Part shown: one piece after another, positions 25,098 to 34,083 of the stretch | Position numbering within the stretch: the first letter of the stretch is position 1 | Layout: each line of letters starts with the position of its first letter | Notes under the pieces: model-generated | What the model was told of the DNA's origin: nothing | The model's database searches: none | Seen by the model: the letters and a program-made list of their open reading frames with translations, nothing else | Translations under genes and position numbers: made by a program | NCBI GenBank assembly: GCA_017438525.1 | Contig: JAFRVI010000033.1 | Coordinates: 1 to 42,600 of the forward strand | Length of the DNA stretch: 42,600 bases | Source: Clostridia bacterium | GTDB lineage: Bacteria > Bacillota > Clostridia > Oscillospirales > RGIG8002 | Reading direction: 5' to 3'

Positions 25098-25613
25098 ATG
25101 AGAGTTGAACCCGGTGGACTCAGCAATATCAACGAAGTGAAAATATTGATTTGCCGCGTCCTGAATGAACTTGACAACCCGATAGCTATGTCGGATCTTA
25201 CCGACGGAATGCTCGCGGACGGCTACGTCAATTACTTTGATTACGCGATAGCCATAAACGATCTGTGTGAGAACGGTCATGTCCGCAAGGAGACCGAGGA
25301 CGGCAGGATAGTTTTTTATTTAACCGAAGACGGCAAAAACGCCGACCGTCTCCTCGGAGCGAATCTTCCGCTTGCCGTATGCGAAAAAGTATACGCCGCC
25401 GTGCTTGCCGCGAGAAGCGGCGGCAGGGCGATCTGCACGATAGAGCCGCACGAGCTGGGCTGCTTTGTACGTATGCGTTTCATTCTCGGGGGCAGGGAGC
25501 TCTTCAACGTCAAGCTTGAGGCGGGCGACGAGATGACCGCCGAGGATATGAAGCGCAACTTCCTGAAGAATCCTCACGACGTTTATATTTCTCTCGTCAA
25601 GCTGATAAAATGA
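25098..25613 (+). CDS. DUF4364 family protein, predicted winged-helix domain
   Basis: This 171-residue protein of unknown function occurs in many Clostridia. Residues about 10-75 read like a winged helix (MSDLTDGMLADGYVNYFDYAIAINDL, then GHVRKETEDGRIVFYLTEDGK). The second half is an alpha/beta domain (CFVRMRFILGGRELFNVKLEAGD). It is probably a transcriptional regulator (inference). GTG at 25089 and TTG at 25086 are in frame, but GGTGA lies 5 nt before the ATG at 25098. The 5' leader would be very short given the promoter position. Its stop abuts the convergent DUF4363 stop. Confidence 0.82.
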   Translation: MRVEPGGLSNINEVKILICRVLNELDNPIAMSDLTDGMLADGYVNYFDYAIAINDLCENGHVRKETEDGRIVFYLTEDGKNADRLLGANLPLAVCEKVYAAVLAARSGGRAICTIEPHELGCFVRMRFILGGRELFNVKLEAGDEMTAEDMKRNFLKNPHDVYISLVKLIK

Positions 25614-25997
25614 TCAGAGTATATTTCGCAGCAGCGGCGTTTCGCTTTCGGTGATATGCGCCAGCATCGCTTTCAGCATACGCAGTTCGCCTATAATACC
25701 GCTTTTGTCCCGGCATTGAGCAAATCCTTTCATTTGCTCGATGCCGATTTTTATGTCGTGCATTTCCTCATGCCGCACGAAGAGCAGATAATACGGCTCG
25801 CGATCGTCCCAGAAGTCGCCGAATTCATCGAGCGTCTGCAGACAAGCGGCGTAATCCTCGCTCATCGCCGCCTTATCGACTTTTTCAATAAAAACGTCGG
25901 CGTCCGCCTCGGTGCCGCGTAGGAAAAAGAGGCAGGCGAGGGATGAGCTTATTATAAACGCCAGCAGTATAGGAACCGCGATCACAATACGCTTCAT
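25614..25997 (-). CDS. DUF4363 family protein, membrane-anchored
   Basis: This 127-residue protein has one N-terminal membrane segment (about 4-26). A helical extracytoplasmic part follows, with FGDFWDDREPYYLLFVRHEEMHDIKIGIEQM, typical of DUF4363. Its function is unknown. The ATG overlaps the stop of the DUF421 gene by 4 nt and an AAGGGA site lies inside that gene, so the two are translated together. The DUF421-DUF4363 pairing is familiar in spore-forming Clostridia. Confidence 0.85.
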   Translation of the reverse strand: MKRIVIAVPILLAFIISSSLACLFFLRGTEADADVFIEKVDKAAMSEDYAACLQTLDEFGDFWDDREPYYLLFVRHEEMHDIKIGIEQMKGFAQCRDKSGIIGELRMLKAMLAHITESETPLLRNIL

Positions 25998-26638
25998 TTC
26001 GCATCCCTTCCGACTATCTCAAATTCTCCGCCTCCGAGGCAGAAGCAGTAAAACACGTCGCGGAGCGAGAAGTTTTCCGCGTTAAGCGCGGCAGTCAGTT
26101 CGTTTTTGTCAACTCCGGCCGCTTTGAGTTCGTTTTCATCAATTTTCCCGTCGCTGACGACCATTCTCGGCAGTGTTTTCGGAGGGGGAGTCGACGGATC
26201 CGCGGGGATAACGCTGATCTTTCCGTCCGTTTCCACTATCGCGAAAGCGACGTCTGCGAATGAGGCGCAGCCGCAGTTGCGTACCTCTCCGAGCAGGTCG
26301 TCGAGAGTGAAACGCAGACGAAGCAGATTATTCTGTACGACTGTACCGTTATCGATAACGACTATCGGCGAGCCGAGCGCGCGGCGTCGGAATCCCGCTG
26401 AACGCAGACTTATCGCCGAAACGGCAAGCTCGCAAATAACGAGCGTTATAAGCGGTATCAGCCCCTGCAAAAGCGGTATACCGGTGTTCGTTATCGGTAT
26501 TGCGGCGAGGTCGGAAATAATTATCGTGATTATCAGCTCGCCCGGCTGAAGATCTCCGAGCTGTCGCTTGCCCATAAGCCGCATCGCGAGCATCAGCAGG
26601 GCGTATATAGTTATCGTGCGTATAAAAGAAACGAGCAT
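25994..26638 (-). CDS. DUF421 family membrane protein (YetF-like)
   Basis: This 214-residue protein has three N-terminal membrane segments (IRTITIYALLMLAMRLMGKRQLGDLQPGELIITIIISDLAAIP and beyond). A cytoplasmic alpha/beta domain follows with PIVVIDNG, LRFTLDDLLGEVRNCG and FAIVETDGKISVIP, all hallmarks of DUF421/YetF. In Bacillus YetF-type proteins are linked to spore germination or envelope, but no reaction is known. The ATG at 26638 has GGGAGG 7 nt upstream. The open frame beyond it (to 26878) lies over the divergent yunB gene and is not supported. Confidence 0.9.
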   Translation of the reverse strand: MLVSFIRTITIYALLMLAMRLMGKRQLGDLQPGELIITIIISDLAAIPITNTGIPLLQGLIPLITLVICELAVSAISLRSAGFRRRALGSPIVVIDNGTVVQNNLLRLRFTLDDLLGEVRNCGCASFADVAFAIVETDGKISVIPADPSTPPPKTLPRMVVSDGKIDENELKAAGVDKNELTAALNAENFSLRDVFYCFCLGGGEFEIVGRDAK

Positions 26639-26736
26639 TTTTCCGCCTCCCGTGCGTATTTTTCCCTCATATACGCTTCGATTATTCGGAAACAAGCCGC
26701 TTTTCGCTTCATAAAATGAGGCGAGGGGGCGAGAAT

Positions 26737-27372
26737 ATGAAGAAACGCCGCAGGCGCATAAGGATAGTGTTGTATGTCGCGCTGACCGCCGCCGCGCTGA
26801 TGTTTCTCCGCGCGCGGCTGCGCCCGTATATTGCGTCGCTTGCAGAGATGGAGGGCAAGCGGCTCGGCGCCGATGCAATAACCAGAGGCGTCGTTCGTGT
26901 GTTTGCAGAGGATAAACCGGCGTACAGCGATGTGGTCACAGTGACTTACGCCGACGGCAAGGCAGTGTCGCTCCACGCGGACGCGGCGAAGCAGAACGCG
27001 CTTCGGCTTGCGGTCGGAGACGCTGTCGCGGACGAACTCGGCGAAAATCCGGCGTCAAGCGTGAAGGTGTCGCTCGGCAGTCTCGTGGGCGAGCTTTTCG
27101 CGGGCAGGGGAGTTTCGATGAAAGTAATACTCGATTCCGTCGGCACGGTCGACGTCGACTTTGCGAGTGAATTCGTTTCCGCCGGGATTAACCAGACACT
27201 CCACCGCATCACCATGAAGGTCGTCGTCAGCTTCACGATTCTCGCGGCGACTTATCGCGTCGATACGCAATCGACGTGTGCATTCAATCTCGCGGAAACC
27301 GTCATCGTCGGAGCAGTTCCGGAGAATTATACGGATATCGGACCGATATCCGAAGGCGAATACGGTAAATAA
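26737..27372 (+). CDS. yunB: Sporulation protein YunB
   Basis: YunB is a mother-cell sporulation protein with one N-terminal membrane anchor and a conserved C-terminal domain, required in Bacillus for normal spore formation. The 211 residues show a basic start and membrane segment (about 8-25), then VKVSLGSLVGELFAGRG. The signature SAGINQTLHRITMKVVV and FNLAETVIVGAVPENY follow. GAGGGGG lies 7 nt before the ATG at 26737. ATG 26716 is in frame but lacks a site. No clear sigma-E promoter was found. Confidence 0.9.
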   Translation: MKKRRRRIRIVLYVALTAAALMFLRARLRPYIASLAEMEGKRLGADAITRGVVRVFAEDKPAYSDVVTVTYADGKAVSLHADAAKQNALRLAVGDAVADELGENPASSVKVSLGSLVGELFAGRGVSMKVILDSVGTVDVDFASEFVSAGINQTLHRITMKVVVSFTILAATYRVDTQSTCAFNLAETVIVGAVPENYTDIGPISEGEYGK

Positions 27373-27417
27373 TAAAAACTTACCTTAAAATTTCAGCCAT
27401 ATTTTGACATTTTTGTG

Positions 27418-27446
27418 TTGTAATTGCCTCGTCATGCGTGTATAAT
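27418..27446 (+). promoter_or_regulatory. sigma-A promoter of ytvI-rnhA
   Basis: TTGTAA (27418-27423) and TATAAT (27441-27446) have a 17-nt spacer. Confidence 0.75.
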
Positions 27447-27474
27447 AATATATAAAGCGAAAGGATGTGAATCC

Positions 27475-28551
27475 ATGACGTCACTGGCCGAAAACCGAAA
27501 AGTCAAGTTTTTAATCAATATCGCATTTATAGCGGTTTGCGTTGTGCTGGCATATTTCGGTCTGCGATATCTGCCGGGATTGTTTATGCCGTTCATCTTC
27601 GCGCTGTTCATCGTGCTTATCACGAATCCGCTTGTTAATTTCTGCGAGCGCAAGTTCAAGATCCCGCGCAAGATCGGCGGTCCGATAATAGTGATACTTG
27701 CGATCGGATTGATAGTTCTCCTGTTTTACTTTCTGATAACCGTCGTTCTCAGCGAGGCGACCGATCTCGTTAAAGATATCAGCCAGCTTGTAAAAAGCTT
27801 GCCGGAGAAGTGGGAAAAGATAATCGCTTCTTACGAAGCTTTCCTTGACAGGATAGCTCTTCCGACAGTCTTGCGCGATGCGTTTGATTTTAACAAACTT
27901 GTTTCGAACATGACGAAATCCCTGTCGGAGACGCTGGACGTGCAGAATATAGTGTCCGGCATAGTATCCAACGCGTCGGCGTTCCTATTCGGATTCTTTA
28001 TTATGGTAGTCGCGACAGTGCTGCTCAGCGCGGATTACGTCCGCATTAGAGCGTTCGTGATGCGACAGCTTTCGCCGCGGTATCAAAAGACGATGCTGAA
28101 CGTCAAGGTGTTTATGAAGACGACGGTCTGGGGCTACATCAAGACTTATGCGATTATTTTTGCTTTCTACTTTGTTGCAATGATGGGATTGTTCTTGATA
28201 CTGAAGGTGGATCATGCGGTGCTGATTTCTTTCCTGATCGCGCTGGTTGATCTGCTGCCGGTATTGGGACTCGGCATCGTTTTCATTCCGTGGTCGATAA
28301 TCAGCATTATCGGCGGAGATGTCTGGTTCGGCATCGCGCTTATAGTCGCTTACGTGGTGCTGACCTTCGTCAGAAACCTCATCGAGCCGAAGTTGATAGG
28401 TAAACAGGTCGGGATACATCCGTTCGTCGCTCTGCTCGCGCTGTACCTTGGGCTTAAACTCTTCGGAATAATCGGCGTGTTCGTGCTGCCGCTGTCGGTC
28501 ATACTGCTTAAAAGCGAGCACGACGCGGGAAGACTGCATCTATGGAAATGA
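27475..28551 (+). CDS. AI-2E family transporter, YtvI-like
   Basis: This 358-residue polytopic membrane protein of the PF01594 family (PerM/AI-2E exporter) has about seven or eight hydrophobic segments. The conserved block [19 protein letters not shown] and the [30 protein letters not shown] stretch match YtvI, a sporulation-associated member. The transported substrate is unknown. AAGGA lies about 9 nt before the ATG at 27475. Upstream in-frame codons from 27424 overlap the promoter and are rejected. Its 3' end overlaps rnhA by 10 nt. Confidence 0.85.
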   Translation: MTSLAENRKVKFLINIAFIAVCVVLAYFGLRYLPGLFMPFIFALFIVLITNPLVNFCERKFKIPRKIGGPIIVILAIGLIVLLFYFLITVVLSEATDLVKDISQLVKSLPEKWEKIIASYEAFLDRIALPTVLRDAFDFNKLVSNMTKSLSETLDVQNIVSGIVSNASAFLFGFFIMVVATVLLSADYVRIRAFVMRQLSPRYQKTMLNVKVFMKTTVWGYIKTYAIIFAFYFVAMMGLFLILKVDHAVLISFLIALVDLLPVLGLGIVFIPWSIISIIGGDVWFGIALIVAYVVLTFVRNLIEPKLIGKQVGIHPFVALLALYLGLKLFGIIGVFVLPLSVILLKSEHDAGRLHLWK

Positions 28552-28991
28552 CGCGTCCGCACGTTGAAATATTCACCGACGGCGCCTGCTCCGGAAATCC
28601 GGGCGCGGGCGGATGGGGAGCTGTCCTGCGGTATAACGACAGGGAAAAGGAGCTCGCCGGCGGCGAAAAGGAAACGACGAACAACCGTATGGAGCTGACC
28701 GCAGTCATTGAGGCGCTCTCCGTGCTGAAAAAACCGTGCAGGGTAACGCTTACGACGGATTCGCAGTACGTTGCCAACGCCGTCGGGCAGCGATGGGTCT
28801 ACTCTTGGCAGGCAAAGAATTGGCGCAAAGCGGACGGGAAACCGGCACTGAACGTCGACCTTTGGCAAAAACTGCTCCCGCTTCTCGAAACGCACGACGT
28901 CGAATTCGTCTGGATCCGCGGCCACAACGGCCACCCGGAAAACGAGCGGTGCGACGCTCTCGCGGTCGCGGAAACCGCTAAACAAAAGTGA
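28542..28991 (+). CDS. rnhA: Ribonuclease HI
   Basis: The enzyme cleaves the RNA strand of RNA-DNA hybrids in replication and repair. The 149 residues hold the full DEDD set: Asp13 ([11 protein letters not shown]), Glu51 (NNRMEL), Asp73 (TTDSQYV) and Asp138 (NERCDALA). The basic-handle region [11 protein letters not shown] is of the E. coli RNase HI type. The ATG at 28542 lies within ytvI without a clear ribosome site, and 28548 is an alternative. A strong terminator follows. Confidence 0.95.
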   Translation: MEMTRPHVEIFTDGACSGNPGAGGWGAVLRYNDREKELAGGEKETTNNRMELTAVIEALSVLKKPCRVTLTTDSQYVANAVGQRWVYSWQAKNWRKADGKPALNVDLWQKLLPLLETHDVEFVWIRGHNGHPENERCDALAVAETAKQK

Positions 28992-29002
28992 GTATAAATA
29001 AT

Positions 29003-29038
29003 AACACCCTCGGGGATTTCAATTCCCGAGGGTGTTTT
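29003..29038. terminator. Bidirectional terminator between rnhA and trkH
   Basis: AACACCCTCGGG pairs with CCCGAGGGTGTT (12 bp) around a short AT-rich loop, followed by TTTT on the plus strand. It serves both convergent operons. Confidence 0.9.
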
Positions 29039-29054
29039 GTCGTATGTGCCGTTC

Positions 29055-30488
29055 TTATTTTTTCCACGTAGCCGGTGAAAGTCCGATTATCAACGGGAAT
29101 ATCTCAAGTCTTCCGAGCATCATCATAGCCGAGAGAACTATCTTCGAGAACGCCGAGTAGTTCGCGTAACAGGACTGCGTTCCGAAGAACGGGCCGATAT
29201 TGTTAAAGCAGGATATCGTTGCCGTCAGATTCGTTTCAAACCCGAAACGCTCCCACGAGATCAGAAGGAATGCCGTGATGAGACACAAAACGTAAAACGC
29301 GAGGTAAATCGTTACGCTCTTCTGCGTCGCTTCGTCGACGTCTTTTTCCTCAAATTTAATAGCGTTTACGGAACGCGGATGGAGCATGTGTCTGACTTCG
29401 CGCGTTATCTGCTTAAAAATCAGTATGACTCGCGAGACTTTAATGCCGCCGGCCGTCGAACCCGCGCAGCTGCCGATACACATCAGCACCAGCAGAATGC
29501 CTTTTGAAAGTGAAGGCCACGCGTTCATATCTGTCGTAGTATAACCGGTGGTGGTGATGATCGATGACACCGAGAACGTCGAGTCCTTGATCGCTTCGCC
29601 GAGCGTGGCATACAGCGAGCTGATGTTCCAGGTGATTATCGCAGCGCCGATGACAAAGAGAGAAAGATACAGCTGCAGCTCCGAGCTTTTCAGTACCGCA
29701 CGGAGTTTGCGCATCAGCAGCAGGTAATAGAGGTTGAAGTTTATACCGAACATCAGCATGAAGACGGTTACGACAATCTGTGAATATGAGCTGTATGCGC
29801 CGATCGAAGCGTTCTTTATGCTGAATCCGCCTGTGCCGGCGGTGCCGAACGTGTGGACGAGCGCCTCAAAAAGATTCATGTCGCCTGCCCAGAGGAATGC
29901 GACCTCGGTAAGTGTGAGCACTATGTAGATATAATACAGTATTTTAGCTGTGTCGCGTGCCTTCGGCACGAGCTTGCCTACGGCGGGGCCGGGCATTTCC
30001 GCACGCATCAGATGTATCGAGCGGTCGGAAACGTTGCGCACGACAGCCATGAGGAGCACTATAACGCCCATACCGCCGAGCCAGTGGGTGAAGCTTCGCC
30101 AGAAGTGCATTCCGTGTGAGAGCGTTTCGACGTCTTCGAGAATGGAGGCGCCGGTGGTCGTAAATCCGCTGACCGTTTCAAAAAACGCGTTGACATAGTT
30201 CGGTATGGCGCCGCTTATGACAAAGGGGAGAGCGCCTATGGCGGACATTCCTATCCAGCTCAGCGCCGCGATGGCGAAACCCTCTTTGGCATAGATTACG
30301 TGGTTTTTCGATTTGAATATCAAAAGCAGCAAAAAGCCGAGCAACGCAGCACCCGCCGAAACGACGATAAAAGACTGCATGGACTTCTGCTCGCCGTATA
30401 TCAATGAAACGACTGCGGGGAGCAGAAGACATGCCGCGCACGCGAGCGACATTCTGCCGAGGGTATTGAATACCATTTTGCGATTCAT
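29055..30488 (-). CDS. trkH: Potassium uptake membrane subunit, TrkH type
   Basis: This 477-residue ion-conducting subunit has four repeated pore units: SGFTTTGASI, GTAGTGGFS, TTTGYTTTD and CFNNIGPFFG. The Gly in each forms the selectivity filter. Its length and the SPATWKK end match TrkH rather than the shorter KtrB. It needs an NAD/ATP-binding RCK partner, which could be either TrkA or KtrA in this operon. The ATG at 30488 follows GAGGTG by about 10 nt. A GTG at 30500 overlaps that site. It is the last gene of the four-gene operon. Confidence 0.93.
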   Translation of the reverse strand: MNRKMVFNTLGRMSLACAACLLLPAVVSLIYGEQKSMQSFIVVSAGAALLGFLLLLIFKSKNHVIYAKEGFAIAALSWIGMSAIGALPFVISGAIPNYVNAFFETVSGFTTTGASILEDVETLSHGMHFWRSFTHWLGGMGVIVLLMAVVRNVSDRSIHLMRAEMPGPAVGKLVPKARDTAKILYYIYIVLTLTEVAFLWAGDMNLFEALVHTFGTAGTGGFSIKNASIGAYSSYSQIVVTVFMLMFGINFNLYYLLLMRKLRAVLKSSELQLYLSLFVIGAAIITWNISSLYATLGEAIKDSTFSVSSIITTTGYTTTDMNAWPSLSKGILLVLMCIGSCAGSTAGGIKVSRVILIFKQITREVRHMLHPRSVNAIKFEEKDVDEATQKSVTIYLAFYVLCLITAFLLISWERFGFETNLTATISCFNNIGPFFGTQSCYANYSAFSKIVLSAMMMLGRLEIFPLIIGLSPATWKK

Positions 30489-30540
30489 AACCGAACGCAC
30501 CTCATGATTGTTTTCACCTTTTGGGAAAACGTGTTATCGT

Positions 30541-31188
30541 TTAGATTTTGAAGCACTTCTGGAGTGCCTTGCGGTCGCCGAGGACAAGCATTGTCTTGTG
30601 CTCGTTGAGGACCGTCTCGGGAGTGACGGAAAGATTCATGTCGCCGTTATTCTTGACGGCGAGGATATTTATGCCGTACTTTTTGCGGATATCAATCTGA
30701 CCGACGGATTTGCCGATCCAGTCTTTAGGAACCGTGACTTCGAATATGGCGTGTTCTTCGTCAAGCCGTATGTAGTCGAGGATGTGATCTGAGGAGTAGC
30801 GGATAGCCGCCCATTCGGCGATCTGCTTTTCGGGATTGATGACTTCGTCGGCGCCGTTGCGCAGCAGGAACTTCGCCTGCACCTCTCTGTCCGCGCGGGA
30901 AACGACGAGTTTGCCCCCCAACTCTTTGAGCAGAGAAGTCGTTTCGAGGGAGCTTTGGAAATCGTTCCCGATAGCCACGATGCATACGTCGAAGTTGTTG
31001 ATGCCGAGAGATTCGAGGAACACCTCGTTCGTGCTGTCGCCGATCTGCGCGTCGGTGACGTAGGGGAGAACGGCGTTCACGCGCTCCTCGTCGCGATCGA
31101 TAGCGAGCACCTCGTGACCGAGCTCGCTGAGCTGTTTCGCGACCAGGCGGCCGAAATTGCTGAGGCCTATTAACAGAATAGATTTCAT
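30541..31188 (-). CDS. ktrA: Potassium uptake regulatory subunit, KtrA type (single RCK)
   Basis: This 215-residue cytoplasmic gating ring protein starts KSILLIGLSNFGRLVAKQLSELGHEVLAIDRD, a nucleotide-binding RCK_N (TrkA-N) domain. It ends with a TrkA-C domain (EVTVPKDWIGKSVGQIDIRKKYGINILAVK). One RCK unit, about 220 residues, is the KtrA size. AAGGAG lies 8 nt before the ATG. It follows the ktrB gene by 22 nt, so the two probably form the KtrAB channel. Confidence 0.92.
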   Translation of the reverse strand: MKSILLIGLSNFGRLVAKQLSELGHEVLAIDRDEERVNAVLPYVTDAQIGDSTNEVFLESLGINNFDVCIVAIGNDFQSSLETTSLLKELGGKLVVSRADREVQAKFLLRNGADEVINPEKQIAEWAAIRYSSDHILDYIRLDEEHAIFEVTVPKDWIGKSVGQIDIRKKYGINILAVKNNGDMNLSVTPETVLNEHKTMLVLGDRKALQKCFKI

Positions 31189-31210
31189 AATAACATCTCC
31201 TTGTTGTTGA

Positions 31211-32545
31211 TCAGCCGACGCTGATCCTTCCGACCGGACGCTGCGAAACGTCTCCGCCTTTGCTGTTGACGGCGGCGTACATCAGCGTCAATCCGCCCAC
31301 ACGACCGAAGAACATCAGCAGTATAAGGATCATATGCGACGCAAAACTGAGCGCGGGGGTTATGCCGAGCGTCAGGCCGACCGTACCGATTGCCGACGCG
31401 GTTTCAAAAATACAAGCGCCGAGCGGCAGACTGTCAATAATACTGATCGCTGCGGCTCCGGTAAGCGCGAGGAACAAATACATTATCAGCAGCGCGGCGG
31501 CGCTTTTGACCGTGCTGTCCTCGATGCGCCTGCCGAACATTTCCGGGCTTTTCTTTCTGCGGATAACAGAAACCGAGCTTGAGCACAGTACCGCGAGCGT
31601 TGTTGTTTTCATACCGCCGGCAGTCGAACCGGGCGAGCCGCCGATGATCATAAGTACGATGATCAGCATACGTCCGGCGCTCGTGAGCGCGGTAAGGTCG
31701 GCGGTGTTGAAGCCCGCGGTCCTCGGCGTTATCGCCTGGAAAAGCGACAGACAAATGCGGTCGCCCATCGGATGATCGGCGTATTCGCCGAAGAACAGTA
31801 TCACGGCGGGGATAAATATCAGCAGGGCAGAGGTAACGAGAACGACCTTCGTCTGAGTTCTGTATCTCTTAAAGTGATGCTTGTGCGTGTAAATATCGTC
31901 CCACGTCAGGAAGCCGATGCCGCCTATGATAATCAACAGCGACAGAGGGATGACTACGCCGGGATTGCTTCCGAACGACGTCAGTGAAGAGAACTGTCCG
32001 GTCCGCGCTCCCATAATATCGAAACCGGCGTTGCAGAAGGCAGAGATCGAATGGAAGAACGACATCCATATACCCGCGGCGCCGTACTGCGTGCAGAAGC
32101 TTGGCAGCAGCACCAGCGCGCCGGCAACCTCGAATATCAGCGCGGTCTTGAAGATGAAGCTCGTCATCCTTACGATGCCGCCTATCTGGTGCGCGGAAAT
32201 GCTGTCCTGGAGCATACTGCGCTGCAGAAGGGAAATCTTCCTGCCGGAAATCATCGCGATAAACGCGGCGACGGATATGACGCCGAGTCCGCCTATCTGT
32301 ATCAGCACGAGGATCACGGCCTGCCCGAAAGGCGACCAGAAGCTCGCGGTGTCCTGAGTAACGAGTCCGGTGACGCATGCGGCGGAGGTGGAGGTGAAGA
32401 GCGCGTCTTCAAAGCGCGCGCCGCCTTCGCCGTTCGTCGCCATGGGAAGCGTCAGCAGGGCGGTCCCGACGAGGATCAGGCATATAAACCCGAATATAAT
32501 GATTTGGAAGGAAGACGGTTTCTTTTTGAATAGCCCTCCGCTCAT
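31211..32545 (-). CDS. ktrB: Potassium uptake membrane subunit, KtrB type
   Basis: This 444-residue pore-forming subunit has four pore motifs: SAACVTGLVT, AFCNAGFD, PRTAGFNTAD and ASAIGTVGLTLG. The substitutions in filters 1 and 4 and the shorter N-terminus match KtrB rather than TrkH. The C-terminal FGRVGGLTLMYA is a common family ending. It lies 41 nt after trkA and just before ktrA in a single leftward operon. Confidence 0.93.
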   Translation of the reverse strand: MSGGLFKKKPSSFQIIIFGFICLILVGTALLTLPMATNGEGGARFEDALFTSTSAACVTGLVTQDTASFWSPFGQAVILVLIQIGGLGVISVAAFIAMISGRKISLLQRSMLQDSISAHQIGGIVRMTSFIFKTALIFEVAGALVLLPSFCTQYGAAGIWMSFFHSISAFCNAGFDIMGARTGQFSSLTSFGSNPGVVIPLSLLIIIGGIGFLTWDDIYTHKHHFKRYRTQTKVVLVTSALLIFIPAVILFFGEYADHPMGDRICLSLFQAITPRTAGFNTADLTALTSAGRMLIIVLMIIGGSPGSTAGGMKTTTLAVLCSSSVSVIRRKKSPEMFGRRIEDSTVKSAAALLIMYLFLALTGAAAISIIDSLPLGACIFETASAIGTVGLTLGITPALSFASHMILILLMFFGRVGGLTLMYAAVNSKGGDVSQRPVGRISVG

Positions 32546-32586
32546 AACGGTACTCCGATCATAAAAACTGATTATCCGCCGCGCTG

Positions 32587-33945
32587 TTACGCGAGGATGT
32601 CCGAAAGGTCGAAAAGCTTCTTGCCGGAAACGATAACTACGACTCTGTCGCCGGAAAGGATCATATCGTCGCCGGTGGGGATCATCGCCTTGCGTCCTTT
32701 AATTATTCCGGCGATGAGGATGCCGGGTTTCAGCTTAAGATCCTTGAGCGCGGTTTTGACGCCCCTGAAATCGGCGCCGACCTTGAACTCGATCGCCTCG
32801 ACGCTGCCGTCCATCAGTTTGTAAAGCGTCTCGACGTTGCTGCCGAGGGAGTTTTGCAGCGCACGGGCGTAGCGCGAAACTATATCCGAAACGATGCGTT
32901 TAGGCGAGATGACGCTGTCGAGCCCGAGGTTCTGCGCCATAGCGTAAAGCTCGTCGCGGTTGACTTTGGAAATGACCTTCGGCACGTTGCGCGAGCCGGC
33001 GAAAATGGAGATGAGTATGTTCTCTTCGTCCATGCCGGTCAGCGCGAGGAACGCGTCGACGCGGTCGATGCCTTCTTCGATGAGAAGCTCCTGCTCGGCG
33101 CCGTCGCCGACGATCATCGTAGCGGCCGGCAGCTTTGAGGAAAATTCGCGGCAGCGTTTTTCGTCCTTGTCTATGACCGTGACGTTGCTTCCGCCGGAGA
33201 GCAGACGCTTAGCGAGGTAGAAAGAGATTCGGCTCGCGCCGAGTATAAGACTGCTTCGCGTCTGGCGGCTGACGACGTCCATCATCTTCAAAAGCTTGAT
33301 TATTTCGGCGGGCGGCGCGGTGAGGCCGATCCTGTCGCCGCTCTGCAGAACGAAGCTGCCGTCGGGGATATAGACCTTGCCTTCGCGCTGGACGGCGCAG
33401 ATAAGGAACTTCGCCGGGAACTTGCGGCGCAGGTCATGGAGTGCAACACCGTCGAGAGGGGAGCCCGCCTTCAGTTTCATCTCGACCATTTCGAGGTTGC
33501 CGCCGGAGAAGGTCTCGACGTTGACCGCCGCGGGGAGCTTGAGTATTCTGAATATTTCCTGCGCGGCGAGCCAGTCGGGGTTGATCGATGCGGCGAGGCC
33601 GAGGTGCTGGCGGACGAAGATCATGCTCTTGTCATTGTATTCGGGGTTGCGGATACGCGCAATGGTGTGCTTTGCGCCCATGCGCTGGGCGAAAAAGCAG
33701 CTGAGCATATTCGTTTCGTCTGCGCCCGTAACGGAAACGAAAAGCTCCGCCTTCTCAACGCCGGCTTCGGTAAGAGTCTCGAAGTCCGTGCCGTTTCCGC
33801 AGACGGAAATAACGTCGTATATATTGCCGATGTTTTCGGTGACGGCTGGATCCATATCGACAGCGACGACGTCGTGTCCTTCGGCGACGAGACTGGAAAT
33901 GATAGCCGTGCCGATCTTGCCGCAGCCGACGATGATAATTCTCAA
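32587..33945 (-). CDS. trkA: Trk system regulatory subunit TrkA (double RCK)
   Basis: This 452-residue cytoplasmic regulator has two complete RCK units. The first begins RIIIVGCGKIGTAIISSLVAEGHDVVAVDMD. The second begins SLILGASRISFYLAKRLLSGGSNVTVIDKD near the middle. Each is followed by a TrkA-C lobe. The likely start is TTG at 33945 with a GAGAG site 8 nt upstream, giving the usual MRIIIVGCG beginning. A GTG at 33954 touches the site and is less likely. It is the first gene of the potassium operon, with a strong promoter. Confidence 0.93.
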   Translation of the reverse strand: MRIIIVGCGKIGTAIISSLVAEGHDVVAVDMDPAVTENIGNIYDVISVCGNGTDFETLTEAGVEKAELFVSVTGADETNMLSCFFAQRMGAKHTIARIRNPEYNDKSMIFVRQHLGLAASINPDWLAAQEIFRILKLPAAVNVETFSGGNLEMVEMKLKAGSPLDGVALHDLRRKFPAKFLICAVQREGKVYIPDGSFVLQSGDRIGLTAPPAEIIKLLKMMDVVSRQTRSSLILGASRISFYLAKRLLSGGSNVTVIDKDEKRCREFSSKLPAATMIVGDGAEQELLIEEGIDRVDAFLALTGMDEENILISIFAGSRNVPKVISKVNRDELYAMAQNLGLDSVISPKRIVSDIVSRYARALQNSLGSNVETLYKLMDGSVEAIEFKVGADFRGVKTALKDLKLKPGILIAGIIKGRKAMIPTGDDMILSGDRVVVIVSGKKLFDLSDILA

Positions 33946-33976
33946 TCGTATCACTCTCTTTCACAACGATACCGGA

Positions 33977-34005
33977 ATTATACCACAGGTATCCGAATAA
34001 TTCAA
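33977..34005 (-). promoter_or_regulatory. sigma-A promoter of the potassium uptake operon
   Basis: On the minus strand TTGAAT (34000-34005) and TATAAT (33977-33982) have a 17-nt spacer. Confidence 0.85.
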
Positions 34006-34083
34006 GTGAAATAATTATTAGGAAAAACAAACGCCGTATTTATGCGTCAAAACAGCTTTGATAATACCAGGAACGCCGCGAAA

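Noticed and set aside
26710-26717. CATAAAAT as a sigma-E -10 for yunB
   Set aside because: The implied transcript would begin at the ribosome site, and no -35 is visible at the right distance.
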